From Flavobacteriales bacterium (GTDB lineage Bacteria; Bacteroidota; Bacteroidia; Flavobacteriales_D; Sanyastnellaceae): a stretch of 6,008 nucleotides of DNA. The translations under genes were made by a program, and so were the position numbers. The stretch spans positions 1 through 6,008 of the forward strand of contig CANHIV010000078.1 in assembly GCA_947460525.1 (NCBI GenBank). Direction: 5' to 3'. Below the pieces are notes generated by a model. It saw only the letters and a program-made list of their open reading frames with translations, was not told the origin of the DNA and did not search any database. Below, one piece after another: positions 1 through 6,008 of this stretch. How positions within the stretch are numbered: position 1 is the stretch's first letter; each line of letters starts with the position of its first letter.

Positions 1-762
1 TATATCTTCCTGATTCCATTGATTTATTATGGCAATATTGGAGGCTATATTTTTTACCAAACGATTTTATCCCTGCTGCTTTATCTGGGCTATTGGTGGA
101 ACCGACCTTTCAAGGTCAAGTACCAATGGAATTTGAAAGCGTTAAAGGAAATGGTGCGAGTGGGGTTCCATTTGTACATCTGGAATTACCTGAGCACTGT
201 TTCAAAGTCTTTTCCAAGGCTCGCCTTGGTCGTTTTTGCCAATCCCTATACAGTAGGATTGTATGCTCCAGCGCAGAATGTCAATACAGCTATTTTGAAT
301 TTGCCAGGACTTCTTAATCGTATTTTGTTTCCAAAAATGTCGTTCAAATATGGTGAGTCGGGCAAGGTGCACGAGGTCATTGCATCATCCTTCCGATGGG
401 CATGGATGATATTTGGAACAATGGCCCTCATCGCCATACCATTAACCTTTGGAATTCCTTATGTTTTTGATCAATTTTTCCCCAAGTATGTGGAATCATC
501 CAGCGTGGCCATCGTTGCCCTTTGGGCTGGGGTATTGTACAGTGTCAATTCAATTTTTCAGTTAACCATCACCAGCATCAAGGCCCACAGTGAATTGCAT
601 CAATTGATCATTATGCGGTTCGTATTTCTTGGATTGGGCATTTTGGTTTCTTTCTTCATGGATTGGGATTGGCTGATGATCGTTTCCGTATCCGCTCTCA
701 TGGCTGAAGTGTTGAACATCTTCCACGGCATTTTGATACTAAGAAAAAAATTAAAGTCGTGA
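1..762 (+). CDS. Wzx-type polysaccharide flippase, C-terminal part (5' truncated)
   Basis: The frame is open from base 1 to the TGA at 760-762, giving 253 residues. The true start lies upstream of the window. The protein is strongly hydrophobic, with membrane segments at roughly residues 1-9, 14-32, 74-100, 135-156, 166-190, 202-220 and 222-246, and a short lysine-rich tail (RKKLKS). The stretch around residues 55-92 (VGFHLYIWNYL, then NPYTVGLYAPA) matches the second-half repeat of polysaccharide flippases of the MATE/MVF fold. In that family, full-length proteins of about 420-500 residues move undecaprenyl-diphosphate-linked repeat units across the inner membrane. About half the protein is therefore missing. 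A glycosyltransferase and a Wzy-like polymerase follow directly, which supports a Wzx role over a drug-exporting MATE pump. The stop overlaps the next start by 4 bases, implying co-translation. Fold assignment is firm; substrate is unknown. Confidence 0.85.
   Translation, partial: YIFLIPLIYYGNIGGYIFYQTILSLLLYLGYWWNRPFKVKYQWNLKALKEMVRVGFHLYIWNYLSTVSKSFPRLALVVFANPYTVGLYAPAQNVNTAILNLPGLLNRILFPKMSFKYGESGKVHEVIASSFRWAWMIFGTMALIAIPLTFGIPYVFDQFFPKYVESSSVAIVALWAGVLYSVNSIFQLTITSIKAHSELHQLIIMRFVFLGLGILVSFFMDWDWLMIVSVSALMAEVLNIFHGILILRKKLKS
744..750 (+). promoter_or_regulatory. Possible -1 ribosomal frameshift heptamer (A AAA AAA)
   Basis: Seven A residues are read in the flippase frame as A AAA AAA, the canonical X XXY YYZ slippery layout, three codons before the flippase stop. 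A -1 slip would continue as ATT AAA GTC GTG, entering the glycosyltransferase frame at its GTG start with no intervening stop. The sequence and phasing are seen directly. Use as a frameshift site is inference: no clear downstream pseudoknot or upstream Shine-Dalgarno stimulator is obvious by eye, and a lysine-rich membrane-protein tail could produce the run by chance. Confidence 0.3.
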
Positions 763-1769
763 AAGAACTTTTTGTTTTGATTGCCAATCCTACTCAGATG
801 ATCAATGCTATTGAGGCGCGGCACTTTTACAAAAATAAATTTTCACGTTTTCATTTGGTCGTTTTTTCAGACGCCGTGGCCTACATCGATCAAATACTAG
901 CATTGGCGGATGACCAATGGAACAAGATCATTTATCGCCCAGGAAAACCGGGGAAGTTTAATTCGGTATGGAGTGCTTTCAAAAAGAGAAATTTCATTCA
1001 CAGCGTCTTACGAAATGCAAAGCAAGGTGATGCGATTATGATTGGGAATATCCATCATTATGGGTGCTGCGCAATGGCGCATTTGTGGAATGCTGAAGGA
1101 AATGTATTTGCCCTGGACGATGGATTGGGCACTGTGAATTGGGATATGCAGTTGAGGGATGCAACGGTCTGGCGTCCAAAGTCAGCCAGAGGTTGGAAAG
1201 GAAAGTTGGAGAAATGGTTGTTGGGTAACCCTATTATTGAACTGGACAAATTGAAGTTTTTTTCGGTATACCCCTTGTCGCATTTCACCAATTGTGACGA
1301 GAATAATTTCATCTCCTTGCGAAACGATTTTTCAGGAAAGATGATCGATGAGAACTTGGTTCTTTTTTTAGATCAACCTTTGGTAGAGCTAGGGATTGTT
1401 TCACTTGAAGAGTATCAAGGGATGATTCGAAAGATCTGCGCGCATTACAAATTGATGGGGCTTGAATTTAAGATTGTTAGACACCGTGCCGCGCATTTTA
1501 GAAATGCCATTAATGGCGTGGATTATTTGGAATTTGATCAGCCCGTTGAATGGGAAATGAAGGAGTGGAAACTTTTGCCGGGGAGGGTATCCACATTTTA
1601 TTCATCAGGTGTTTATCATTTGAGTAAAATGAGCCAAGGCGCAATTGGCGCTGACTTTTGGAAAATTCAAAGTGAAATAGGAGATATTAGGGTTCAGCCC
1701 AAGTTGATGAATTGGCTAGGTCAACATTCACTAGCGCATATGAATGTGCTCAATGTTTCGATAGGATGA
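759..1769 (+). CDS. Putative glycosyltransferase, GT52/polysialyltransferase-like
   Basis: This 336-residue protein has no obvious signal peptide or membrane helix and probably acts on the cytoplasmic face of the inner membrane. The N-terminus contains PTQMINAIEA (residues 11-20), resembling the P-x-Q-x-x-N-A-I-E segment near the start of GT52-type bacterial sialyltransferases. Further matches are an acidic DDG motif at 120-122 (ALDDGLGT), a strand plus FLDQP at 203-207, and an SS pair at 282-283 (FYSSGVYHLSK). These sit in the order expected for the (D/E)(D/E)G, HP and S/SS motifs of bacterial sialyl- and polysialyltransferases. The expected HP dipeptide is not found; the likely position reads RHRAAH (241-246). 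Members of these families transfer sialic acid from CMP-sialic acid, but related acidic nonulosonates are possible and no CMP-sugar gene is in the window. The GTG start is the first NTG codon after an in-frame stop at 705-707, and it overlaps the flippase stop as GTGA. No convincing Shine-Dalgarno sequence precedes it, consistent with translational coupling. Glycosyltransferase assignment is likely; donor is uncertain. Confidence 0.62.
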   Translation: MKELFVLIANPTQMINAIEARHFYKNKFSRFHLVVFSDAVAYIDQILALADDQWNKIIYRPGKPGKFNSVWSAFKKRNFIHSVLRNAKQGDAIMIGNIHHYGCCAMAHLWNAEGNVFALDDGLGTVNWDMQLRDATVWRPKSARGWKGKLEKWLLGNPIIELDKLKFFSVYPLSHFTNCDENNFISLRNDFSGKMIDENLVLFLDQPLVELGIVSLEEYQGMIRKICAHYKLMGLEFKIVRHRAAHFRNAINGVDYLEFDQPVEWEMKEWKLLPGRVSTFYSSGVYHLSKMSQGAIGADFWKIQSEIGDIRVQPKLMNWLGQHSLAHMNVLNVSIG

Positions 1770-3013
1770 TAGCAAGGGACAATAAATTAACTTCTTTGTT
1801 TACCTCCAATACGGAGTACAATTTTATTGTCCTTTTGCCATTGCTGAATGTTGTTGCAACTGTATTGACGCCTTATTTCACAGGAACGTTGAATCCGGGA
1901 ATTCTCAGAACGATGATTATCGGAGGCTTTTCAATTTACTTTTTTGCCAAGCGGTTTGTATGGCAAAATTTAGCGTTGAAGTGGGCGATGTATTTTTTGA
2001 TCTATTTGGGGGTAATGGGCTTGTTTTCTTCGAGCTACTCAACCACCTATAATGTCTACTTCAAAATTTATATCAGTACTTTCTTATTTGTTATTGGATA
2101 TTACTATTCACATGTGCCGGGCACTTTTCAGCGATGGAACAAAATGATTTTGATTTCAATGATTGTGTTTTTATTGGATTTTATTGTGGCCAATGCTTTT
2201 GGATTGGGAGAGACCGGCTATAAGGGCAGTTCTGAAGACACCTTCTTTGGTGGAGGAGGAGTGAATTTGGCCAAGAATATTTCAGTGATATTATTAATGT
2301 CGCCCATTATCTATCAGGAGTTGATGGTGGACAAAAATTTAAATAGAAGGTGGCTTTGGATTTTTTATATCGCGCTTTTTTTTGGAATTATATTTCTAGG
2401 CCTGGCTTTGAAACGCGGGGCAATTTTAGGTTTTGCGCTAGGCGGCTTGACCTTTTTGGTTTTGTCTCCCAATAAGTTGAGAAATTTCAAAAATGTACTC
2501 GTGGTGTTTTTTGTCCTGTTGGCGTTGTCTCCATTTTATTGGAATCGCGTTGTCGAGAATTTGGAGATTAGATCGGATGCCATTCATTTGGAATCTGAAG
2601 AAAATCTCGAGAAACAAGGCCGATATTTGGAGTATCAATTTGTAATGGACCAGTGGGAAAATGCTGATTTGTTTCAGCAAATTTTTGGAGCCAATTTGTT
2701 CAATGAAAGAGAGCACTATAGCATCAATCGGATGTTCCATACAGATTACATGTCCTTGCTAAGCGGAGCAGGAATCATAGGTTTGCTGATTTTCATTTTT
2801 ACCTACTTCTCCATTTTGAGGGAATTGTATGTCAAAGTGGTTCATCACCCGAGTGTCATAAATAAAAGGAATTGGGCAATTGGAGCGGCCATTATTGTGG
2901 CCGTTATTGTGAACGGATTTTCTGGAACGATTACCTCCATTGAGCCTCGTGGAATGGTCATGCTATATTTGGGAAGTTTAATAGGATATGCTGTACCAAA
3001 AAACAAAATCTAA
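1766..3013 (+). CDS. Wzy/O-antigen-ligase-family membrane protein (probable polymerase)
   Basis: I take the ATG at 1766, which overlaps the previous stop as ATGA and gives 415 residues. An in-frame TTG at 1712 would add 18 residues and a 58-base overlap and looks less likely. About 12 membrane segments are visible, roughly at residues 18-38, 46-62, 72-86, 98-115, 126-145, 168-185, 196-214, 219-234, 242-256, 332-352, 370-388 and 394-411. Family signatures are LALKRGAILGF (213-223), like the (S/K)RGA motif of O-antigen ligase/polymerase proteins. A large loop at about 258-330 contains GRYLEYQFVMDQW and then an IFGANLF segment. This leads into HTDYMSLLSGAGIIGLL (325-341), equivalent to the HNxYL...GIIGL motif. 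In the family, Wzy joins flipped repeat units in the periplasm, while WaaL ligates polymer to lipid A core. Position after a Wzx and a glycosyltransferase favours Wzy. Motifs alone do not separate the two roles. Confidence 0.8.
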   Translation: MIARDNKLTSLFTSNTEYNFIVLLPLLNVVATVLTPYFTGTLNPGILRTMIIGGFSIYFFAKRFVWQNLALKWAMYFLIYLGVMGLFSSSYSTTYNVYFKIYISTFLFVIGYYYSHVPGTFQRWNKMILISMIVFLLDFIVANAFGLGETGYKGSSEDTFFGGGGVNLAKNISVILLMSPIIYQELMVDKNLNRRWLWIFYIALFFGIIFLGLALKRGAILGFALGGLTFLVLSPNKLRNFKNVLVVFFVLLALSPFYWNRVVENLEIRSDAIHLESEENLEKQGRYLEYQFVMDQWENADLFQQIFGANLFNEREHYSINRMFHTDYMSLLSGAGIIGLLIFIFTYFSILRELYVKVVHHPSVINKRNWAIGAAIIVAVIVNGFSGTITSIEPRGMVMLYLGSLIGYAVPKNKI

Positions 3014-4037
3014 ATCGGTCTTCTTTGTCGGGGATATTGCGCTGAGTGGAGATATTCGCTTGGAAGATTTGGATCTATTTTGTGCGCCATTCAAATCAAT
3101 AATAGAAGATGGAGATCTGCTTTTTGCGAATTTGGAAATACCCATCACACCGGAGAATAGCAGCCCTGTCCACGTTTGCAATGCTTCCATATTAGAAACG
3201 GGTTTGGAGTGGTTGGGCGTTACCCATGTCAATTTGGCCAATAACCACATCTTGGATGGTGGACGAGAGGGAGTAGCGCGAACTATTGCCCTTTTGGATC
3301 GTTTGAATATAAAACACACAGGCGCAGGAACAAAGCCTGAGCATTGTGCCCCAATGATATTGGATTGGAATGAAAAAAAAGTGGTCCTATTGGGCTATGT
3401 TCATGCAAATACCAATATCAAGAATCATCCTACACCGGATGTCTTTGTTAATGTTTGGGAGCCTGAAATGGCAAGACATGAAGTTCAGAAATGGAGTGCT
3501 GACGGTTATGAGGTTTGGGTGAGTTTGCATTGGGGGGAGGATTATTCGCATTGCGCAGAACCTAACCAAATCCGAATCGCAGATGATATTGCAGAATGGG
3601 GGGGGAGCTTGATCATCGGGCATCACGCACACGTTGTCCAGCCGATGCATGAGAAAGCACGCACTGTTGTTTTTTTTGGACTAGGGGGGTATGTCTTTGG
3701 TCATTTTTGGAAGAATAATCAATGGTCCTCATTGTTCAAAAAGACAAAACAGGGATTGATTGTTCAACTGAAATTGGCGAGTGATGGGTCCAAGACATTC
3801 CATTATTATCGCACTCTAGAATCATGGAATCACCAGATAAGGATCAAGAGTTGGAACTATTCTGCTTGGTCAAGTTGGTATTGGGCTTTGGGTCAATTCA
3901 AACATTCACATTCGATCATTAAAAAACTGTTTACTATCTTTGAGCTTCTAAGTTGTAAGATTTTGCATCAAGCCTCCATGTTTGGGACAAATCAATGGAG
4001 CCAAGTGTTGCGAAGAATAAACAAAGTTGAAAGGTAA
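2988..4037 (+). CDS. CapA-family (PGA_cap) metallophosphatase-like protein
   Basis: This 349-residue protein carries the full motif set of the CapA/PgsA family, a branch of the calcineurin-like metallophosphoesterase superfamily. The motifs are GDI (15-17), NLE (48-50), NLANNHILDGG (82-92), SLHWGEDY (179-186) and GHHAHVVQP (211-219), followed by FGLGGYVFG (230-238). Asp, Asn and His residues in these motifs are expected to bind two metals. Classical CapA, needed for poly-gamma-glutamate capsule, is membrane-anchored. Here there is no signal peptide or N-terminal helix, so it is probably cytoplasmic or peripheral. The tail beyond about residue 275 is rich in Trp, Tyr and Lys and could contact membrane. 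ATG 2988 is the only plausible start before the GDI motif. It overlaps the polymerase gene by 26 bases and has AGGA just upstream. No CapB or CapC ligase gene is visible, so a role in polysaccharide modification is inferred. Family assignment is strong; function is unknown. Several homopolymer runs lie inside the gene. Confidence 0.88.
   Translation: MLYQKTKSKSVFFVGDIALSGDIRLEDLDLFCAPFKSIIEDGDLLFANLEIPITPENSSPVHVCNASILETGLEWLGVTHVNLANNHILDGGREGVARTIALLDRLNIKHTGAGTKPEHCAPMILDWNEKKVVLLGYVHANTNIKNHPTPDVFVNVWEPEMARHEVQKWSADGYEVWVSLHWGEDYSHCAEPNQIRIADDIAEWGGSLIIGHHAHVVQPMHEKARTVVFFGLGGYVFGHFWKNNQWSSLFKKTKQGLIVQLKLASDGSKTFHYYRTLESWNHQIRIKSWNYSAWSSWYWALGQFKHSHSIIKKLFTIFELLSCKILHQASMFGTNQWSQVLRRINKVER
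3598..3605 (+). repeat. G8 homopolymer tract within the CapA-like gene
   Basis: Eight consecutive G residues encode parts of W204-G205-G206 between the HWGED and GHHAH motifs. A one-base change in length would shift the frame before the GHHAH metal-binding motif and inactivate the product. The run is seen directly; a role in phase variation is inference. Flanking runs in the same gene are A8 (3373-3380), G6 (3532-3537), T8 (3670-3677) and G6 (3684-3689). Confidence 0.6.
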
Positions 4038-4039
4038 AA

Positions 4040-4735
4040 ATGAAGTTGAATAAGGTACTTCCAAAGTTTAAGGGTTTGTATTTTTTCTTGAAACGAATGA
4101 AGTACAAGTGGATGGGTTGGAAATTTGATCAGCCCGCTGATCGCATTATTCAGACCGCTTCCACCACATTCTTCGACCGCCATCCTGACTTGTTTCAAGC
4201 GGTTTCTGAACTCGCTATCTCAAATCCGAACTTGTCCATCCTTTCTTTTGGTAGTTCAACTGGGGAGGAGTGCCAATCCTTAAGAAAGTATTTCCCCAAT
4301 GCAAAAATTGTTGGTGCAGAAATCAATGCAGACAGTAGGAAAAAGGCCATTGCCAATAACGCTGATGAGCGAATTCAATTTATTGATAGCGTTCCATCCA
4401 AAATCAATGAGAATGGGCCTTTTGACGTTGTTTTTGCCTTGTCTGTTTTGTGCAAAAATCCTGAGGCGGAATATGCCGAGGACTTGTCTTCAATTTATCC
4501 TTTTGCGACTTACGAGAAGATGGTGAATGAACTTCATGGCTATTTGAAAGTTGGAGGTTGGTTGGTGATCAGAAGTGCAAATTATCGTTTTAAGGATACT
4601 GCGATTAACAACAACTACCAGTTGTGCTCTCCTGCCGGAATGCGTGAACCTATCGAGTTTCCAAAGTTCGATGCTTCAGGCAAGAAGTTGAAGGGATTTC
4701 TTGAATCAGAAGAAATTTTTCAGAAGATCAAGTGA
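4040..4735 (+). CDS. Class I SAM-dependent methyltransferase
   Basis: This 231-residue soluble protein has a Rossmann-fold methyltransferase core. Motif I is LSILSFGSSTGEE (65-77), the second strand with acidic ribose-binding residue is IVGAEIN (90-96, E94), the motif IV strand is FDVVFALSVL (128-137), and the post-core strand is LKVGGWLVI (169-177). The GSSTGEE form of motif I resembles the GCSTGEE motif of CheR-type methyltransferases, but the other CheR domain is absent. The first 60 residues are basic and aromatic, with Lys, Tyr and Trp clusters that might touch membrane or a lipid-linked acceptor. The gene begins 2 bases after the CapA-like stop, with AAAGG five bases before the ATG, the clearest ribosome-binding site in the window. 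Its stop shares one base with the next start (TGATG). O- or N-methylation of a sugar or substituent is suggested by context only; the acceptor is not deducible. Confidence 0.78.
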   Translation: MKLNKVLPKFKGLYFFLKRMKYKWMGWKFDQPADRIIQTASTTFFDRHPDLFQAVSELAISNPNLSILSFGSSTGEECQSLRKYFPNAKIVGAEINADSRKKAIANNADERIQFIDSVPSKINENGPFDVVFALSVLCKNPEAEYAEDLSSIYPFATYEKMVNELHGYLKVGGWLVIRSANYRFKDTAINNNYQLCSPAGMREPIEFPKFDASGKKLKGFLESEEIFQKIK

Positions 4736-6008
4736 TGTCCAAATGGGTTTTATCTCTCTCGGAAATTGATAAGGATAAACTCGGGCAGTTGTCTCTGATT
4801 CATGTGAATCAAGGTGTCCATCTCTATGCTGAGGATGGGTCATCTGTTACCAAGACTTCTTTTGGATTTTACATACTATCGGGCTACATTTTGCCTAGAT
4901 ATGAGGAGAATTTGAACTACAGCAATACCCAAGACCTGATCGAGCACTTATGGACATTGCATGGTTCAGATTGGAAGCATCATGTTAAAGGGTTTTATAA
5001 TCTAGTTGCATGTTTTGACAGCCAATGGTGGGTGCTCAATGACACATTGGGTTTGTCCAAAGTGTATTGGTCGCAGGGGACTGGTCAGGTGTCCAATTCA
5101 TTTAATTGTCTGACGAATCTTGCGCCTGAATTGGCTTGGAACCCATCGGCCTTGTTGTCACGAGAATATTTTCATAGGGACATTGGTGAAATCACTATTG
5201 TAAAAGGCATTAAAAAATCACGAACAGGTATTCAGATCGCTTGTAAGAATGCGCAGTTGGAGCAAGAATATTATTTCAATTGTTACGCATTGCGCCAGCA
5301 GCCAATTCACATTGCAACTGTTCCAGAAGATTTTATTGGTATTTGGGAAAGTGTCATCAATGGCATGGAAAAAGTTGTGCCCAATGCCAAGCACATCATT
5401 ACCATTACAGGTGGCAAAGATGCCAGAACAGGTTTGGCTTTGTTGAAACATTTCAAAAGGCAAGTCGTAGGTTTGACATATGGGGTCCCCAATTCCAAGG
5501 ATGCCACCTTTGCACGAAGATTGGCGGTTAAAGCCAATATTGAGCATGTTATACCAGTGTTGCCCACCGCAACAGAAGCTTGGACAGCTGAAGTGGCAAG
5601 TTGTATCGAAGTAGATTCTTCCTACATCAGTCCGCATAGGGCGCTGCGCAATCACGCGCTCAAAGCCGCAATTGGCAACGAATTGTCTTGGTACTGGGGC
5701 GGCTACATGGGTGGAGAGTGGCTCATGGGACTCTATCCAGATGGGTTGGTATTTCCCAAATGGTTGACAGATTTAGAGTTGGGAAAGTCGCTGAGTGAAG
5801 TTGTCTTTAATGATCATGTAGAACATTCGGAATATCGAGAATTGGAAGCTGAAGTTGAGCGAATTCAAAAGCAAGTAAACAAAGCCAAAAGCCGAAAGGA
5901 GTTGGAGTTTATATGGATGTTTGAGATGGGTGTCCTGCACCACGGGCAAGATTTGAATTTGGCCTTTCATGCAGGAGCGAATCCATATCCGTTTATGATG
6001 GATATTGA
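4735..6008 (+). CDS. Asparagine-synthetase-like ATP-dependent ligase (3' truncated)
   Basis: The frame opens with ATG 4735-4737, overlapping the preceding TGA by one base, and stays open for 424 full codons to the window end. The N-terminal part looks like a degenerate class II glutamine amidotransferase domain: GFYNLVACFD (86-95) and LNDTLGLSKVYW (101-112) match the G-x-F...D...RDxxGxxPLYY pattern. Residue 2 is Ser, so the catalytic Cys2 of glutamine-dependent enzymes is absent. The synthetase domain follows, with PP-loop TITGGKDAR (223-231) in place of SGGxDS, then TYGVPNSKDATFARRLA (248-264), and GGYMGGEW (322-329) where a GDELFGG-like motif is expected. A charged helix lies at about 363-385, and HAGANPYPF (near 411-419) resembles the RxPFLD region, so 100 or more residues are probably missing. 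The family adenylates a carboxylate and forms an amide; WbpS-type homologues amidate uronic acids in O-antigens. A tailoring role fits the locus. Without Cys2 it may use free ammonia or an amine. Fold assignment is confident; substrate is unknown. Confidence 0.85.
   Translation, partial: MSKWVLSLSEIDKDKLGQLSLIHVNQGVHLYAEDGSSVTKTSFGFYILSGYILPRYEENLNYSNTQDLIEHLWTLHGSDWKHHVKGFYNLVACFDSQWWVLNDTLGLSKVYWSQGTGQVSNSFNCLTNLAPELAWNPSALLSREYFHRDIGEITIVKGIKKSRTGIQIACKNAQLEQEYYFNCYALRQQPIHIATVPEDFIGIWESVINGMEKVVPNAKHIITITGGKDARTGLALLKHFKRQVVGLTYGVPNSKDATFARRLAVKANIEHVIPVLPTATEAWTAEVASCIEVDSSYISPHRALRNHALKAAIGNELSWYWGGYMGGEWLMGLYPDGLVFPKWLTDLELGKSLSEVVFNDHVEHSEYRELEAEVERIQKQVNKAKSRKELEFIWMFEMGVLHHGQDLNLAFHAGANPYPFMMDI

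Noticed and set aside
1712..1765. TTG start at 1712 for the polymerase, adding 18 residues
   Set aside because: It would overlap the glycosyltransferase gene by 58 bases and add a polar, Cys-containing leader; the ATG at 1766 forms a standard ATGA overlap and starts a typical short cytoplasmic N-terminus.
2376..2383. T8 run in the polymerase gene, read with T TTT TTT in frame
   Set aside because: It encodes L-F-F in a transmembrane helix, and a shift would not join it to a neighbouring gene; no evidence of function.
2888..2911. Imperfect 12-base tandem repeat (gccattattgtg / gccgttattgtg)
   Set aside because: It encodes AIIV-AVIV in a membrane helix; low-complexity hydrophobic coding explains it.
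1531..4136. An identical 15-base string (aatttgatcagcccg) at 1531-1545 and 4122-4136
   Set aside because: Both copies encode FDQP in frame in unrelated proteins, with no inverted partner, further copies or extended similarity; chance plus shared codon preference is enough, although a 15-base match is uncommon in 6 kb.
5218..5655. 145-codon open frame on the minus strand
   Set aside because: It lies wholly inside the asparagine-synthetase-like gene, which has clear family motifs in the forward frame; the Cys- and His-rich antisense product resembles nothing recognisable. Other antisense and shifted frames are rejected for the same reason.
1..6008. Search for promoters, terminators, tRNAs, CRISPR repeats and insertion-sequence ends
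   Set aside because: All six genes abut or overlap, and no convincing stem-loop plus T tract, repeat-spacer pattern or transposase motif was seen by eye.

Overview
The window is a fully coding, single-strand segment of a surface-polysaccharide (O-antigen, capsule or exopolysaccharide) biosynthesis locus. Six genes lie head to tail on the + strand and fill all 6008 bases. The first is cut at its 5' end and the last at its 3' end. No RNA gene, mobile element, CRISPR array, promoter or rho-independent terminator is visible, and no gap exceeds 2 bases. The low-to-moderate GC content, TTG-rich leucine usage and mostly weak Shine-Dalgarno sequences suggest a Bacteroidota-like bacterium. That assignment is inference, because there is no phylogenetic marker here.

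Layout: (1) 1-762, C-terminal part of a Wzx-type flippase. (2) 759-1769, a glycosyltransferase resembling the GT52/polysialyltransferase group. (3) 1766-3013, a Wzy/O-antigen-ligase-type multi-pass membrane protein. (4) 2988-4037, a CapA-family metallophosphatase-like protein. (5) 4040-4735, a class I SAM-dependent methyltransferase. (6) 4735-6008 and onward, an asparagine-synthetase-like protein without the N-terminal catalytic cysteine.

The flippase, glycosyltransferase and polymerase make a Wzx/Wzy-dependent pathway the natural reading: a lipid-linked repeat unit is built in the cytoplasm, flipped and polymerised. The three downstream genes are tailoring candidates: a CapA-like protein, a methyltransferase and an ATP-dependent amide-forming enzyme. 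Together they suggest a glycan carrying an amide or amino-acid substituent and possibly a methyl group. That chemistry is inferred, not read directly.

The most interesting points are a bacterial-type -1 slippery heptamer exactly in phase to fuse the flippase to the glycosyltransferase; a cluster of homopolymer tracts, including G8, in the CapA-like gene; the altered HP-like motif of the glycosyltransferase; and the cysteine-less asparagine-synthetase homologue beside CapA.
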